Assembly (NCBI GenBank): GCA_018292915.2
Contig: JACVVK020000061.1
Span: forward strand, 1,357,501-1,421,500
Reading direction: 5' to 3'
Origin: Batillaria attramentaria
Taxonomy: Eukaryota > Mollusca > Gastropoda > Batillariidae
Length of the DNA: 64,000 nt
This document shows positions 54,960 through 64,000 of this stretch, piece after piece (positions within the stretch are counted from its first letter, which is position 1; the number at the start of each line of letters is the position of its first letter). The position numbers and the translations under genes were made by a program. The notes beneath the pieces were generated by a model. That model had not been told where the DNA came from. It saw nothing but the letters and a program-made list of their open reading frames with translations, and did no database searches.

Positions 54960-56640
54960 TTTGAACAATATGATACCACCCTACTTAGTGAAAAGTCTGA
55001 CCACATAAAGTATGATTAACATAACATAAATTATACATGTGTGTACCATTTAGTCCGAGCTCAATCTTTTCAGTATCCTTTTAAGAAACTTCTTACCTCT
55101 CAGAGTTTTAAAGACAAATATAACCCCTCTGTACCATACTGCATCACATTCAGTGAAATTACAAAGCAAACAAAGTATTTTACCTCAGCATCTGCGCATT
55201 TTCTTGGATCTTGCAGCAGACGACACAGCTTTGGGGGCAGCAGACGGTGCACGAGCGTCTCTCCTGCCGAAAAGCAGACGCGAATATTTTAGTCGTGTCC
55301 ACGCGGCTACAGGATTGCGGCAAACAGGCGGGGCTATGTATGCAAATGTACGCGAGAGGGGGACATATATATAATGACGTCACCCGAAAATGGCCGACTA
55401 AGCAAAATCGAAGTAGACGGGTCAGACAGAGAGAAATATGTGTGCTTTTGTTGTCGAGTATGCTAAGGTTCGCTCTAAAGCTGATAATTGGTTTCCGTTC
55501 GGTAGGGGTCGGGATCGAACGAAAAAGGTACTCCCGTGTTTAGATTAGCGCAATACGTATCCGCATACCTCAGACTTGGACGGGAAAAGTTCAAGATATA
55601 TAGGGTAAAGGAAACTGGGATAAGTACCTCGTGGACACTGCATGCACTTTGCTCTATCTATGCAAGGAACTCTAAGTCTATCTAAACTAGGAACGAGCTG
55701 TGTGTGCCAAGGTCTACAGGTTACCTGGTGCATTTACAAGACGATAACAGAACCTACAGTCTAGGCCAGACAAGAACGTCTTTGTCTCACGTCATTTTTT
55801 GGACTAAGACCATTCTGCAACTCGGACAGGGGAAAACACGGGACCGAAGCAGCCCGCATTGGGAAAAGGGAGGGAATCCCTGTCCAGAGTGTGCGTTTGT
55901 AATGATTTGTCCACGAATAAGAGTCCCTGACAAAGCCGTCAGCGAAGAGAAACGTCTTCACGAGAAAGACGGAAAGTATCGTAGTATTTCCGTTTAGCGT
56001 TGCCTGTACCGCCTAACAACAATGGCGTGACATTTGACCTCAGTTCGTCGAGAACAAGGAGAGAGATTCCAGGAAACGACTAGCATGATTAGTACAGGCA
56101 CTTTTAGTTTGTGTTTTAGCGCAGATAAGTTCCTTTTTGCGTTATCTTTTCCAAATTCATTGGCGAAGATGGAAGTGAAGTAAGTGGAAAAGTGTATTGT
56201 GATACGGGAGAAACATCAGTAACCACCTGCAAAATTTTGAGATGCTCAGTTGGAAAGTTGTGCTTTGCGTCAGTGTTCTGCTCAGAGCTAGATGTGTAAG
56301 TTCTCTGTCATATCTTTGTATTTTCGTGCAGTCTAAGGCATGCATACTCGCACTTACTCATGCCCGGGGTACGGAATACATAAATTAGCTTACCCGTGCC
56401 GTGACCGGGTCATCTTGCCACTTGGCAACCACGGCCATATACCACACAGGAAACCGGTTGACGGCGCATGCGCGAGTCAGACACAGTTGGTTCGCCTTGG
56501 GCCATTCTTTTTCTTTTCCAGAAAATTAATCCTTACCTTTCCCTCTACTCCTGAAAAGGGGGAAATAGAGCGATGAAATACAAGAGCAAAGAAAAGACAT
56601 TCAAAATGACGGCTGTAGCTGAAGAAATTAATTTCAGCGG
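54960..56640. other. Least repetitive stretch; no recognised gene
   Basis: Frames at 55704-55997 (97 codons, plus) and 55545-55733 (62 codons, minus) show no known domain. It contains the candidate promoter. If a host gene touches this window, it is most likely here. Confidence 0.45.
55339..55394 (-). promoter_or_regulatory. Candidate promoter: CRE, TATA-like and octamer motifs
   Basis: A perfect cAMP-response element TGACGTCA (55375-55382) lies beside an (AT)-rich TATATATA (55365-55372). An octamer ATTTGCAT is at 55340-55347 and a YY1-like GGCCATTTT at 55386-55394 (minus-strand reading). This local cluster of motifs in non-repetitive DNA is the most promoter-like spot in the window. The direction is uncertain; the TATA-to-CRE order suits transcription to the left. 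Confidence 0.35.
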
Positions 56641-56970
56641 CTACTGCTACCATTTTTAATGCCCACAGATCGTTCTGATCTGTTTTTGTGGTAACTATCA
56701 TAACTTGACACCACGTAGACACCTGCTCAGTGACAGCATCTGTAATGATGGCACTGAGCCAACAGACGCGGCGACCGCCGGCACTGAGCGCTCCAGCACT
56801 GTAACAACAGTCGTAGAATTTGAATGTTCGCCCGCTCGCGCAAAGTGTAAACAACATTGTATCGCATGAAGACCTGTACTAATTATCAAGATAGAGTATT
56901 TCGAGCGTACAGGCGCACTCACGAGCGAAACTGTTTCAAAACATAAGTTGGCTTAACACAGATGGAATTA
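56640..56970 (+). repeat. Repeat G, longest copy
   Basis: The fullest copy. It runs from GCTACTGCTACCATTTTTAA through AACAGTCGTAGAATTTGAA to AACATAAGTTGGCTTAACA. It also preserves the unoccupied MITE site near 56715. Its nature is unknown; no inverted ends or coding sequence are recognised. Confidence 0.75.
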
Positions 56971-56974
56971 AGTC

Positions 56975-58530
56975 CGTTTAAGTGTAACAGCAGTTATACA
57001 CTGACTTGTAAGAAGAGGCTCGGTTTAGCTTTGAGTCGGTTAGAGTGACCCCAGTTCAGTGATGCAATCATTGCAATGCGGTTACTGGCTTTTCAGTCAC
57101 GAGTGTGATGCTCGATAAACTCAACATCGTATCCCTCAAAGCGCACAAAACTGTTGTATCGTTCATAAGTTAACATACTTGTAAGCAGGCATCGCGAATG
57201 CATTGGTAATTGTTTCACAGTTGAAAATGAACCATGAAGCGGCTCTCTGGAGACTCAGAGTTTTCATTTTTAGTGTCACATGTCTTTTCAATTGAAATCA
57301 GCATATCCTTGTACAATAAGGCAATCCCTATCCCACGGTGTACATCATGTAACTGGGAGTGCCGCCACACGCGTAATGTGAACAGCCAATGCAAGTAGGT
57401 GTGACCAGGTACAAGTAGTTAGGAAGGTCAGGCGTAGGCAGAAGTTTAGGTCCAGGTTGGCAAGTATGCAATGAGCGGCGATGTAAAAATGGCGACGCGC
57501 TTCCGCCGGACGTTGGTGGAGGGGGAGTGAGGGGGAGGGAGTCAGCCCATATTTCTCTTTCTACAGAAAGATAGTAATGATAATGCTTATGTGGCGCCTA
57601 CCCCTGGGACCAAGCTCTAAGCGCCTTACAATCTTAGAACAGTAAAGAAATGAAGTTAAAAAATAAAAGCAAATGCAGTCTCTCAACTTACGTTAGACGA
57701 ATAACAAGTTATAAAGTAAAAAAGCATAGATTAAGAACAAAAACAACAACAACAACAAAACACACAACGTAGGTGAACAACAACAACAACAACAAAAAAA
57801 CAACCAAAAAACAAGGACCAGCAGAGACAAAACACAAATAAATTAAAAACAAAGACCAAACACAAAGAAGAGATGATAAAAGAAAACACAAGTGAAATAA
57901 AAACAAGAAACTATAAACAAAAGCATAGACTGGACAGCATAATCAACTATGAGCCAGCTAAAACCTTTTAATATAGCAGTGGTGAACAGCTAGAAGCAAG
58001 ACACTATAAGACTTATTATACATGCATATGTTACAACCCCTGCGCATTTTGTAATCACAGCTAATACTTTTGTAGACAGCAACAGTCCATGCAGATCAGC
58101 CCAGATACTTTAAGAACAAGTGTGCCTTTAGATAGCACGTATACAATACCAATGCCAGTATCATTTTTGTTGTTATTGTTGTTGTTGTTGTATCATTTAT
58201 CATCATCTGCATTACATCTGTGTACATGTATACATGATACCAGTATCATGTTTTCGTTGTTGTTGCTGTTTTGAAAGATGTACCTGCATTTTCAGTTAAC
58301 GCACTTCACTGTCTATAGGGATGGTTGCAAGGCAAATATGCAACCAAAAACTGTCTCTTGTATACGTTAACTAAACACGAAAAGATCTCGGTCTTCTTCA
58401 GACGTTCTGGCGATGCACATACGACTGTCTTCCCATTGCTTGTGGGTACGTTTGATTACTCAACCACCCCAGCTGAACATTCAATGGTAACTGATGAGAT
58501 ATGTTTTGTTCCTGTTACTACTACTACTAC
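56975..58530. other. Unassigned apart from A-rich and LINE-tail scraps
   Basis: A/C-rich low complexity at 57715-57900. (GTT)n at 58167-58190. No recognised frame. Confidence 0.45.
57565..57650 (-). repeat. LINE 3' tail fragment
   Basis: Has TTATGTGGCGCCTACC and AAGCTCTAAGCGCCTTACAA, the same paired GGCGCC motifs as the tails at 20.4 and 58.5 kb. Confidence 0.5.
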
Positions 58531-59510
58531 TACTACTACTGTTTTTTTCTGGCGCCCAACCTCCTGCTGGAGCTCTGGGCGCCTTACAAGAGTAAAACCT
58601 ATACATACACACAGCCGTACATACAGTCTCAATACATTCTTACATGAGTTTCTTTTCTGTGTGCCTTATGTAATGCTGACAATGATAATAATGATGAGAA
58701 GAAGAAGAAGGAGGAGGATTTGTCCGGCTCCAAACCTGCTTGAGCTCTGGGCGCCTTAAAGAGCAAAACCTATACATACACACAGCCGTACATACAGTCT
58801 CAATACATTCTTACATGAGTTTCTTTTCTGTGTGCCTTATGTAATGCTGACAATGATAATAATGATGAGAAGAAGAAGAAGGAGGAGGATTTGTCCGGCT
58901 CCAAACCTGCTGGAGCTCTGGGCGCCTTACAAGAGTAAAACCTATACATACACACAGCCGTACATACAGTCTCAATACATTCTTACATGAGTTTCTTCTC
59001 TGTGTGCCTTATGTAATGCTGACAATGATAATAATGATGAGAAGAAGAAGAAGGAGGAGGATTTGTCCGGCTCCAAACCTCCTGCTGGAGCTCTGGGCGC
59101 CTTACAAGAGCAAAACCTATACATACACACAGCCGTACATACAGTCTCAATAAGTCTTACATGAGTTTGTTCTCTGTGTGCCCTAAGTAATAATGGCAAT
59201 GATAATAATTATGATAATAATAAGAAGAAGAAGAAGGAGGAGGAGGATTTGTCCGGCTCCAAACCTCCTGTTGGAGCTGTGGGCGCCTTACAATAGTAAA
59301 ACCTATACATACACACAGCCGTACATACGGTCTCAATACATTCTTACATGAGTTTCTTCTCTGTGTGCCTTATGTGATAATGACAATGATAAGAAGAAGA
59401 AGAAGAAGCAGAAGAAAGAGGATATGTCTGGCTCCAAACCTCCTGCTAGAACTCTGGGCGCCGGCTTACAACAGCAAAACCGTTACACACAGTCATACAA
59501 TATATTCTTG
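58530..59510. repeat. 171-186-bp tandem array, six units
   Basis: GAGCTCTGGGCGCCTTA or variants occur at 58570, 58742, 58913, 59088, 59274 and 59449. Each unit carries ACACACAGCCGTACATACAG, TTACATGAGTTTCTT, GATAATAATGATGAG and a (GAA)n(GGA)n stretch. The unit contains the GGCGCC-bearing LINE/SINE tail motif, so the array probably arose by duplicating a retroelement end (inference). Confidence 0.92.
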
Positions 59511-59574
59511 CAAACATCATGATCATGATGATGGTGATACATGTACAAGTGAAACAGTAGTACTCACATGATAG

Positions 59575-59651
59575 ATACATACATACATACATACATACAT
59601 ACATACATACATACATACATACATACATACATACATACATACATACATACA
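59575..59651. repeat. (CATA)n microsatellite
   Basis: About 19 pure tetramer units. Confidence 0.98.
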
Positions 59652-59929
59652 GTCTACATACGTAACATTTTACGAACATACGTGAAAAAGCAGCTGCTAC
59701 ATCCAGCGATGTCACGTAGACGATGACACAAATACGTGTCTGACACACGCTAAATCTCATTCAGAATCTCTGTTGACGCTGGTCAGAACTGTGATACCAG
59801 GGCAAAATCATTATGTCGTCAATGTTATTATATTGCCTTTAGGTGGGGATCACCTTCAGCCAAGCCTCTGCCATAACTGCCTCTCTCTGGCAACAGATCG
59901 AAATCCTCCATAGATAGATTGTGACTGCC

Positions 59930-60110
59930 CGTATTGATGATGATGATGGTGGTGATAATGATGATGGTGATGAGGATGATGATGAGGATGATGGTGAGGA
60001 GGAGGAGGAGGATGACGACGACGACGATGACTTGACACAGCGCACGTCCCCACCGTAACTATGTGCTCACGGCGCTTAGGGAGAGGTCTTGAAAGAAGAA
60101 TAGAAAGAGA
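59930..60110 (-). repeat. LINE 3' tail, related to the one at 62.06-62.21 kb
   Basis: Shares CTTTCAAGACCTCTCCCTAA and GCGCTGTGTCAAGTC (minus strand) with the copy at 62.2 kb and ends in a compound (ATC)n/(CTC)n stretch. No coding part is seen. Confidence 0.6.
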
Positions 60111-60401
60111 AAGTACCCCATCCGTGGTGACACACTTGAAAACCGCCACTACACGCAACCCTGAATGACCCTGGAAGCCAAACACCACAATCAACAACAC
60201 TGGAGAATAAAAACTTATACAGGTCAAAGACCACAAGTACACGAGTCCTCAAAATGCCTGTATATTCTCTGTGAGCCGCAGGCCTTTGCCTTAATCACTC
60301 CTAAACCTGCTTCAATCTAGAAACAAATATTACCATGCACAGACCAGTTAGGGGCACGCACAGGAGTTTAAAAAACAAAAATCGAATGTCTCCTTTACGC
60401 T

Positions 60402-60501
60402 TAATACCACACCACACCACACCACACCACACCACACCACACCACACCACACCACACCACACCTTGTATTGTATTGTATTGTATTGTATTGTATTGTATT
60501 G
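60402..60501. repeat. Two adjoining pentamer arrays, (ACACC)n and (TATTG)n
   Basis: About twelve ACACC units (60404-60463) run straight into about eight TATTG units (60464-60501). The TATTG part matches the tail at 7441-7490. Confidence 0.9.
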
Positions 60502-60714
60502 TTGCACATATATTATTTTTTTAAACATTTATATCAATATCCATTTTCTTTAGAAAAGAATGATTGTAGACGTAAGGACACAAACTGAGCGTGGAGGCAA
60601 AGGTGACGCGAGCGGATTTAGGTGAAGTGGCCTTCTGGCCTAAACAGAAAGTAGACCAGCACTACTCCAGTGAGGCTTGAGCGGAAAGGAGACATTCAAT
60701 TTTTTAACTCCTGT

Positions 60715-61145
60715 CAGGTACGTGCGAAACATGGAGGACAACGAAGACGATGCAGCAGAAGATCCAGACATTTCTCAACACCTGTCTGAGGCGCATCTTC
60801 AACATCCGATGGCCAGAGAAGATCCGGAACGAAGAGCTGTGGGAGCGAGCAGGGCAGGAACCAGCGGCCAAACAGATCCTGCGGAGGAAGTGGGGCTGGA
60901 TTGGACACACCCTCAGGAAGCCAGCATCCAGCACCACACGCCAAGCCCTGACATGGAACCCACAGGGGAAAAGGAAGAGAGCCCGGCCTCGCAACAGCTG
61001 GAGGCGGGACACTGAGGCAGAGTTATATAAGCAGGGAACCAACTGGACTGGAGTGGCAAGAATAGCCCAGAACAGAGTGCGATGGCGAAGGGTTGTTGAT
61101 GGCCTATGCTCCACGTGGAGCCAGGGGCCTAAGTAAGTAAGTACG
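60715..61145 (+). pseudogene. RTE-like LINE, C-terminal fragment
   Basis: Plus-strand open frame from about 60715 to 61136. It shows KIQTFLNTCLRRIFNIRWPE, LWERAGQEPAAKQILRRKWG, WIGHTLRKPASSTTRQAL, RPRNSWRRDTEAE and NRVRWRRVVDGLCSTWS. These blocks are typical of the extreme C-terminus of endonuclease/reverse-transcriptase proteins of RTE-type LINEs (assignment from family knowledge). The frame is intact for about 138 residues, but the endonuclease and reverse-transcriptase domains are absent. It ends at the stop in AAGTAAGTAAG, so the tail is (TAAG)n. A 91-bp relative lies at 52.95-53.04 kb. Confidence 0.85.
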
Positions 61146-62040
61146 GTACGTGCCCGTGCATCGTCTGCATAGTCGTGTTTATTTCTGTATTTCTATATAG
61201 GGGTGACTATGATGCCTGAGGCTAATAGGGAATATATAGGCATTTTGAGGCCTTGTGTATTTGTATACTTTAACCTGCAAATTCTAAATTTTCTGGTAAT
61301 TCTGAGTGGAAATTCCTCCGGATACTATGGACTGAGGAGGAGGGGAGGGAAGGTCTGTCCGCTACAGTACACATAGTCAGCGATATACGTAGACAGAAAG
61401 AACTTGTGGTAATATTCTAAGTTACAAAACTTTAGGCTTCAACTGTTCCTTACACAATGCTTTGATGACCACGTCACCATTTTTAATTTACTCCTTCGTA
61501 ATGCTACTTTTTTTTATAATCATGCATGATGATGATGAGAATGATGATGCCAAGACGGTCCATGTGGGTTGAGACTGGGTGTCAGGGCCGCATTCCACGC
61601 TTCCTGTCATAAATGTCCCGGTGTTAACCACGCTAGGTAACTACTTACTTTTAGGGATTTTTTTTCTTGGAGCATTCAGTCACTTGGGACACAATATTTA
61701 TAGCTTCTGCAACCATTGTGGTGTAGATGGCATACAGGGTTGTTGTTCTATGTACGTAGACGCAAACTCAGCAGACGACGTTATTTGGTTACGTACTGAA
61801 GACCAACTAGACAGTGCCGATTGGTGGCTATTTTTAGCGACTTGGTCGATCGACGTGTAGTACAGGTATGGAGGCGTTAGGCCAAATAAAGTCAGATTCC
61901 TCTACTGTTAGAAGCCGGAAAGTTACGAACATGGTCCCAGTACAGTGACCGAAACACCATACAGCATTATAAGCGGCAGTTTTTTGGCCTTCGGAACACA
62001 GTACGAACAGAGACAGGCTGTTACACTTTCCAAATTTACC
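61146..62040. other. Unassigned apart from a SINE B fragment
   Basis: ACGTACTGAAGACCAACTAG at 61791 echoes the CTATCAGCGCTGTCTAGTTG / GTCTTCAGTCC stretch at 40.83-40.86 kb in reverse, hinting at one more dispersed repeat. Confidence 0.4.
61500..61650 (-). mobile_element. SINE B internal fragment
   Basis: Shows the CATGCATGATGATGATG start, the TTGAGACTGG landmark and the CATTCCACGCTTCCTGTCAT segment of minus-strand SINE B. The head half is missing. Confidence 0.75.
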
Positions 62041-62044
62041 AGGT

Positions 62045-62335
62045 TGAACCTAGGTTGGTGATGATGATGATGATGATGATGATAATGACGACGACGATGA
62101 CCACGACAACGACGACGATGACGACGACGACGATGATGATGATGATGATGATGATGACTTGATATAGCGCACCCTAACTGAGTTCTCACGGCGCTTAGGG
62201 AGAGGTTTTGAAAGGAAAGATAGTTAAAAAAAAAAGAAAAAAAAAAAAAGAAGAAGCTGCAGATGATTACTGGCGTGAGGCACTGAAGAGATGAGTCTTC
62301 AGTTCCGGAATGCGGTTAACGGAATGCGGTAGGCC
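62045..62335 (-). pseudogene. CR1/L2-like LINE 3' end with (ATC)n tail
   Basis: Minus-strand reading near 62310-62275 gives IPELKTHLFSAS, the last conserved block. A 3' UTR with AAGCGCCGTGAGAACTCAG and GCGCTATATCAAGTC runs into an (ATC)n/(GTC)n tail at 62060-62158. Confidence 0.65.
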
Positions 62336-62369
62336 TAATGCTGACTGCCTCCTTCACTGTCTCACTTCT

Positions 62370-63165
62370 AACCAACCCGGGTTGAAAGCGACCCGGGTTC
62401 AACCCGCTGGACACGAGTCCAGGGCCAACTCGCATTTCAGATCTAAACAACCATGCAGCTGGCGTCATGATATGATGCTTTCGTCATTGCGTGACGGCGG
62501 GCATGACGTAAGTTGTCCTACGTCAGTCATTGTCAAGGTTAGACTTGCAGAGACTGTAGTGTAAACGGTATTGACCCCAGTCCAACCCGAGGCGAGGTAA
62601 ACTCGGGCTGAACCCGGGTCCAGCGCCAACTCGCATTTCAGATCTAAACATGCAGCTTGCGTCATTATATGATGCTTTCGTCAGGGCATGACGGCGTGCA
62701 TGACGTAAGTTTTCCAACGTCATTGTCAGGGTTAGACTTACAGAGAATGTAGTGTAGTGACCCGAGTCCAACCCGAGGCGAGGTAAACCACAGACGTAAA
62801 GAGATAGACGCACCGCCGCACGCTGCCACCGCTGCTTGCGAGGGTCGCTATCGCGGCCATCTTACTAATACCAGAACTCAGAGGCTCTGTGTATAGGACG
62901 CCTCGTTCGAAATACAAAGTTCTTTAGAAAGACGTCATCAGAAATGTGACGTTAAGATAAAGCGGACCAGTGCTATGCGCGCTATGTAAACAGCTGATAG
63001 CGTCTGGCCAATGCTATGCGCGCTATGTAAACAGCTGGCACTTCCAGGTACTAGCAACATGGCGCGCGGCGGCGTCACTTTTCCGGCACCGCGGTGCGTC
63101 TATCTCTATACGTCTGTGAGGTAAACTCAGGTTGAACCCGACTTGTGGTGTAAACAGCCTCAGAG
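62370..63165. mobile_element. MITE of the TGTTTACAC family, interrupted
   Basis: Related to the element at 7.69-8.66 kb by the AACCCGGGTTCAACC motifs, the CATGACGTAAGTT segment and the terminal GGTGTAAACAGCC at about 63150. The interior contains a ~201-bp tandem duplication (CCAACTCGCATTTCAGATCT at 62425 and 62626). It is split by a second MITE at 62789-63118. The left end is not clear. Confidence 0.65.
62789..63118. mobile_element. hAT-like MITE with 8-bp target duplication, nested
   Basis: 330-bp element beginning CACAGACGTAAAGAGATAGA and ending in its near-perfect inverted counterpart (TCTATCTCTATACGTCTGTG), an inverted repeat of about 28 bp. It is flanked by a perfect 8-bp duplication AGGTAAAC (62781-62788 and 63119-63126). 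An 8-bp duplication with CA...TG ends suggests hAT (inference; Merlin also makes 8-9 bp). The interior has a repeated ATGCTATGCGCGCTATGTAA segment and no coding capacity. Confidence 0.85.
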
Positions 63166-63356
63166 ACTTTATCCTAATGCAGACTTCCTCATTCCTGCTT
63201 ACGCTTAGGAGGTCGATGACACGTGTCTGATCAGTGCATCTGATCAGCAGTTGGCCAGAGGCTGATTCAGCGTCTGTGAATTTCTTATGAGGGATAAAAT
63301 ACTGCATATACATAACGAAGTCGTGCTGACAGGTTACAAAGACCCAGGTGACCGAA
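63166..63356. other. Unassigned linker
   Basis: Nothing recognised between the interrupted MITE and the SINE A cluster. Confidence 0.45.
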
Positions 63357-63370
63357 TAATTACACTTACA

Positions 63371-63544
63371 AGGTGAATGGGTGGGTGTTTGGGTTTAACG
63401 TCCTTTTCCACCACGTAAGGGTGATATCAAAGACGAGACAACGAGAAAAAGGCCAGCACAAATATTTGGCCCCAGCCGGGATTCGAACTCACGACCCGAG
63501 CATTGAGAGTCCAACGCTCTACCATTCGCCTATCCCGGCTCCCC
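63371..63544 (-). mobile_element. SINE A, full-length
   Basis: Minus-strand copy flanked by TAATTACACTTACA / TAATTACAGTTACA (63357-63370 and 63545-63558), one mismatch. Confidence 0.92.
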
Positions 63545-63598
63545 TAATTACAGTTACACAAATTTACACATTAAGATCTTTATCCGTACACATACATA

Positions 63599-63773
63599 AG
63601 GTTGGGTGTTGGGTGTTTGGGGGTTTAACGTCCTTTTTCACCACATACGGGTGATATCAAAGACGGGGCAACGATGAAAAAGCCAGCACAAATATTTGGC
63701 CCCAGCAGGGATACGAATTCACGACCCGAGCATTAGAAGTCCAACGCTCTACCATTCGGCCACCCCGGCTCCC
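63599..63773 (-). mobile_element. SINE A whose target duplication seeds a microsatellite
   Basis: Minus-strand, full-length copy. The left duplication CGTACACATACATA is at 63585-63598 and the right one at 63774-63787. The right copy runs directly into the (CATA)n array at 63781-63881, while the left copy is not expanded. Confidence 0.92.
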
Positions 63774-63780
63774 CGTACAC

Positions 63781-63881
63781 ATACATACATACATACATAC
63801 ATACATACATACATACATACATACATACATACATACATACATACATACATACATACATACATACATACATACATACATACA
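63781..63881. repeat. (CATA)n microsatellite grown from a target duplication
   Basis: About 25 pure tetramer units continuing the right-hand target duplication of the SINE A at 63599-63773. Confidence 0.97.
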
Positions 63882-63944
63882 GCTGTATTTATTCAACGGT
63901 TTGTCTCCCTATAATTCTATGCTAAAAAAATCGTTTTGGAGATG

Positions 63945-64000
63945 ACCCCCGTAGTGTAGTGGTTAGCACTACGGACCATGGACCCGGGTTCGAATCACAG
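63945..64000 (+). mobile_element. SINE B head, cut by the window edge
   Basis: The tRNA-like head with GTAGTGTAGTGGTTAGCAC and the B box GGGTTCGAATC is visible. The element continues past the end of the window. Confidence 0.85.

Noticed and set aside
55400..55545. Start of a plus-strand zinc-finger (THAP-like) gene at ATGTGTGCTTTTG
   Set aside because: The frame is about 35 codons, lacks the second Cys/His set and runs into a stop.

Overview
The window looks like intergenic or intronic DNA from a metazoan, most plausibly a marine mollusc. It has very long (CA)n/(GT)n arrays, several tRNA-derived SINE families, dead 3' ends of CR1/L2-like and RTE-like LINEs, a Tc1 relic, MITEs and a hammerhead ribozyme of the kind known from invertebrate Penelope-like elements and retrozymes. 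The mollusc assignment is inference; the eukaryotic, repeat-built nature is directly visible. I find no intact host protein gene, no rRNA and no convincing functional tRNA. Most long open frames are translations of microsatellites or minisatellites.

Layout. 1-4.6 kb: mirrored (AC)n/(GT)n arrays, a 29-bp minisatellite, a SINE-like relic and a ~275-bp tandem repeat. 5-9.8 kb: SINE A copies and a nested stack (SINE A in SINE D in a MITE). 9.5-20 kb: LINE fragments, a PIF/Harbinger-type MITE, a ~154-bp triplicate, more SINEs, and SINE C inside SINE B. 20-23 kb: two more Harbinger-type MITE copies, one with a tandemly amplified 5' end. 24.2-25.8 kb: a degenerate CCAGTA-like hexamer array. 26.4 kb: a complete type I hammerhead ribozyme. 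28-37 kb: CR1-like LINE 3' ends with microsatellites in their 3' UTRs, a ~32-bp minisatellite, a rearranged Tc1 element and a fourth Harbinger-type MITE. 37.9-40.3 kb: a 66-80-bp satellite with higher-order structure, broken by a foldback element. 41-44.7 kb: LINE 3' ends and a full-length SINE B. 44.8-48.4 kb: AT-rich, with ~170-180-bp tandem repeats. 49-53.9 kb: SINEs, a hammerhead-like relic and a ~146-bp tandem repeat carrying a SINE and an RTE insertion. 53.9-57.5 kb: the least repetitive stretch, with a possible promoter and exon. 58.5-59.5 kb: a ~175-bp tandem array. 60-64 kb: RTE and CR1 ends, a MITE with a second hAT-like MITE inside it, and more SINEs.

How the parts relate. Short elements appear to rely on LINE machinery. 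SINE A copies carry 10-15-bp target-site duplications and some are 5'-truncated, as in target-primed reverse transcription. SINE D shares its 3' tail with the CR1-like LINEs. DNA-transposon relatives leave 3-bp CWG (Harbinger-like) or 8-bp (hAT-like) duplications. The clearest functional-looking sequence is the hammerhead ribozyme. The best-dated insertions are those with an empty-site relative in the same window.
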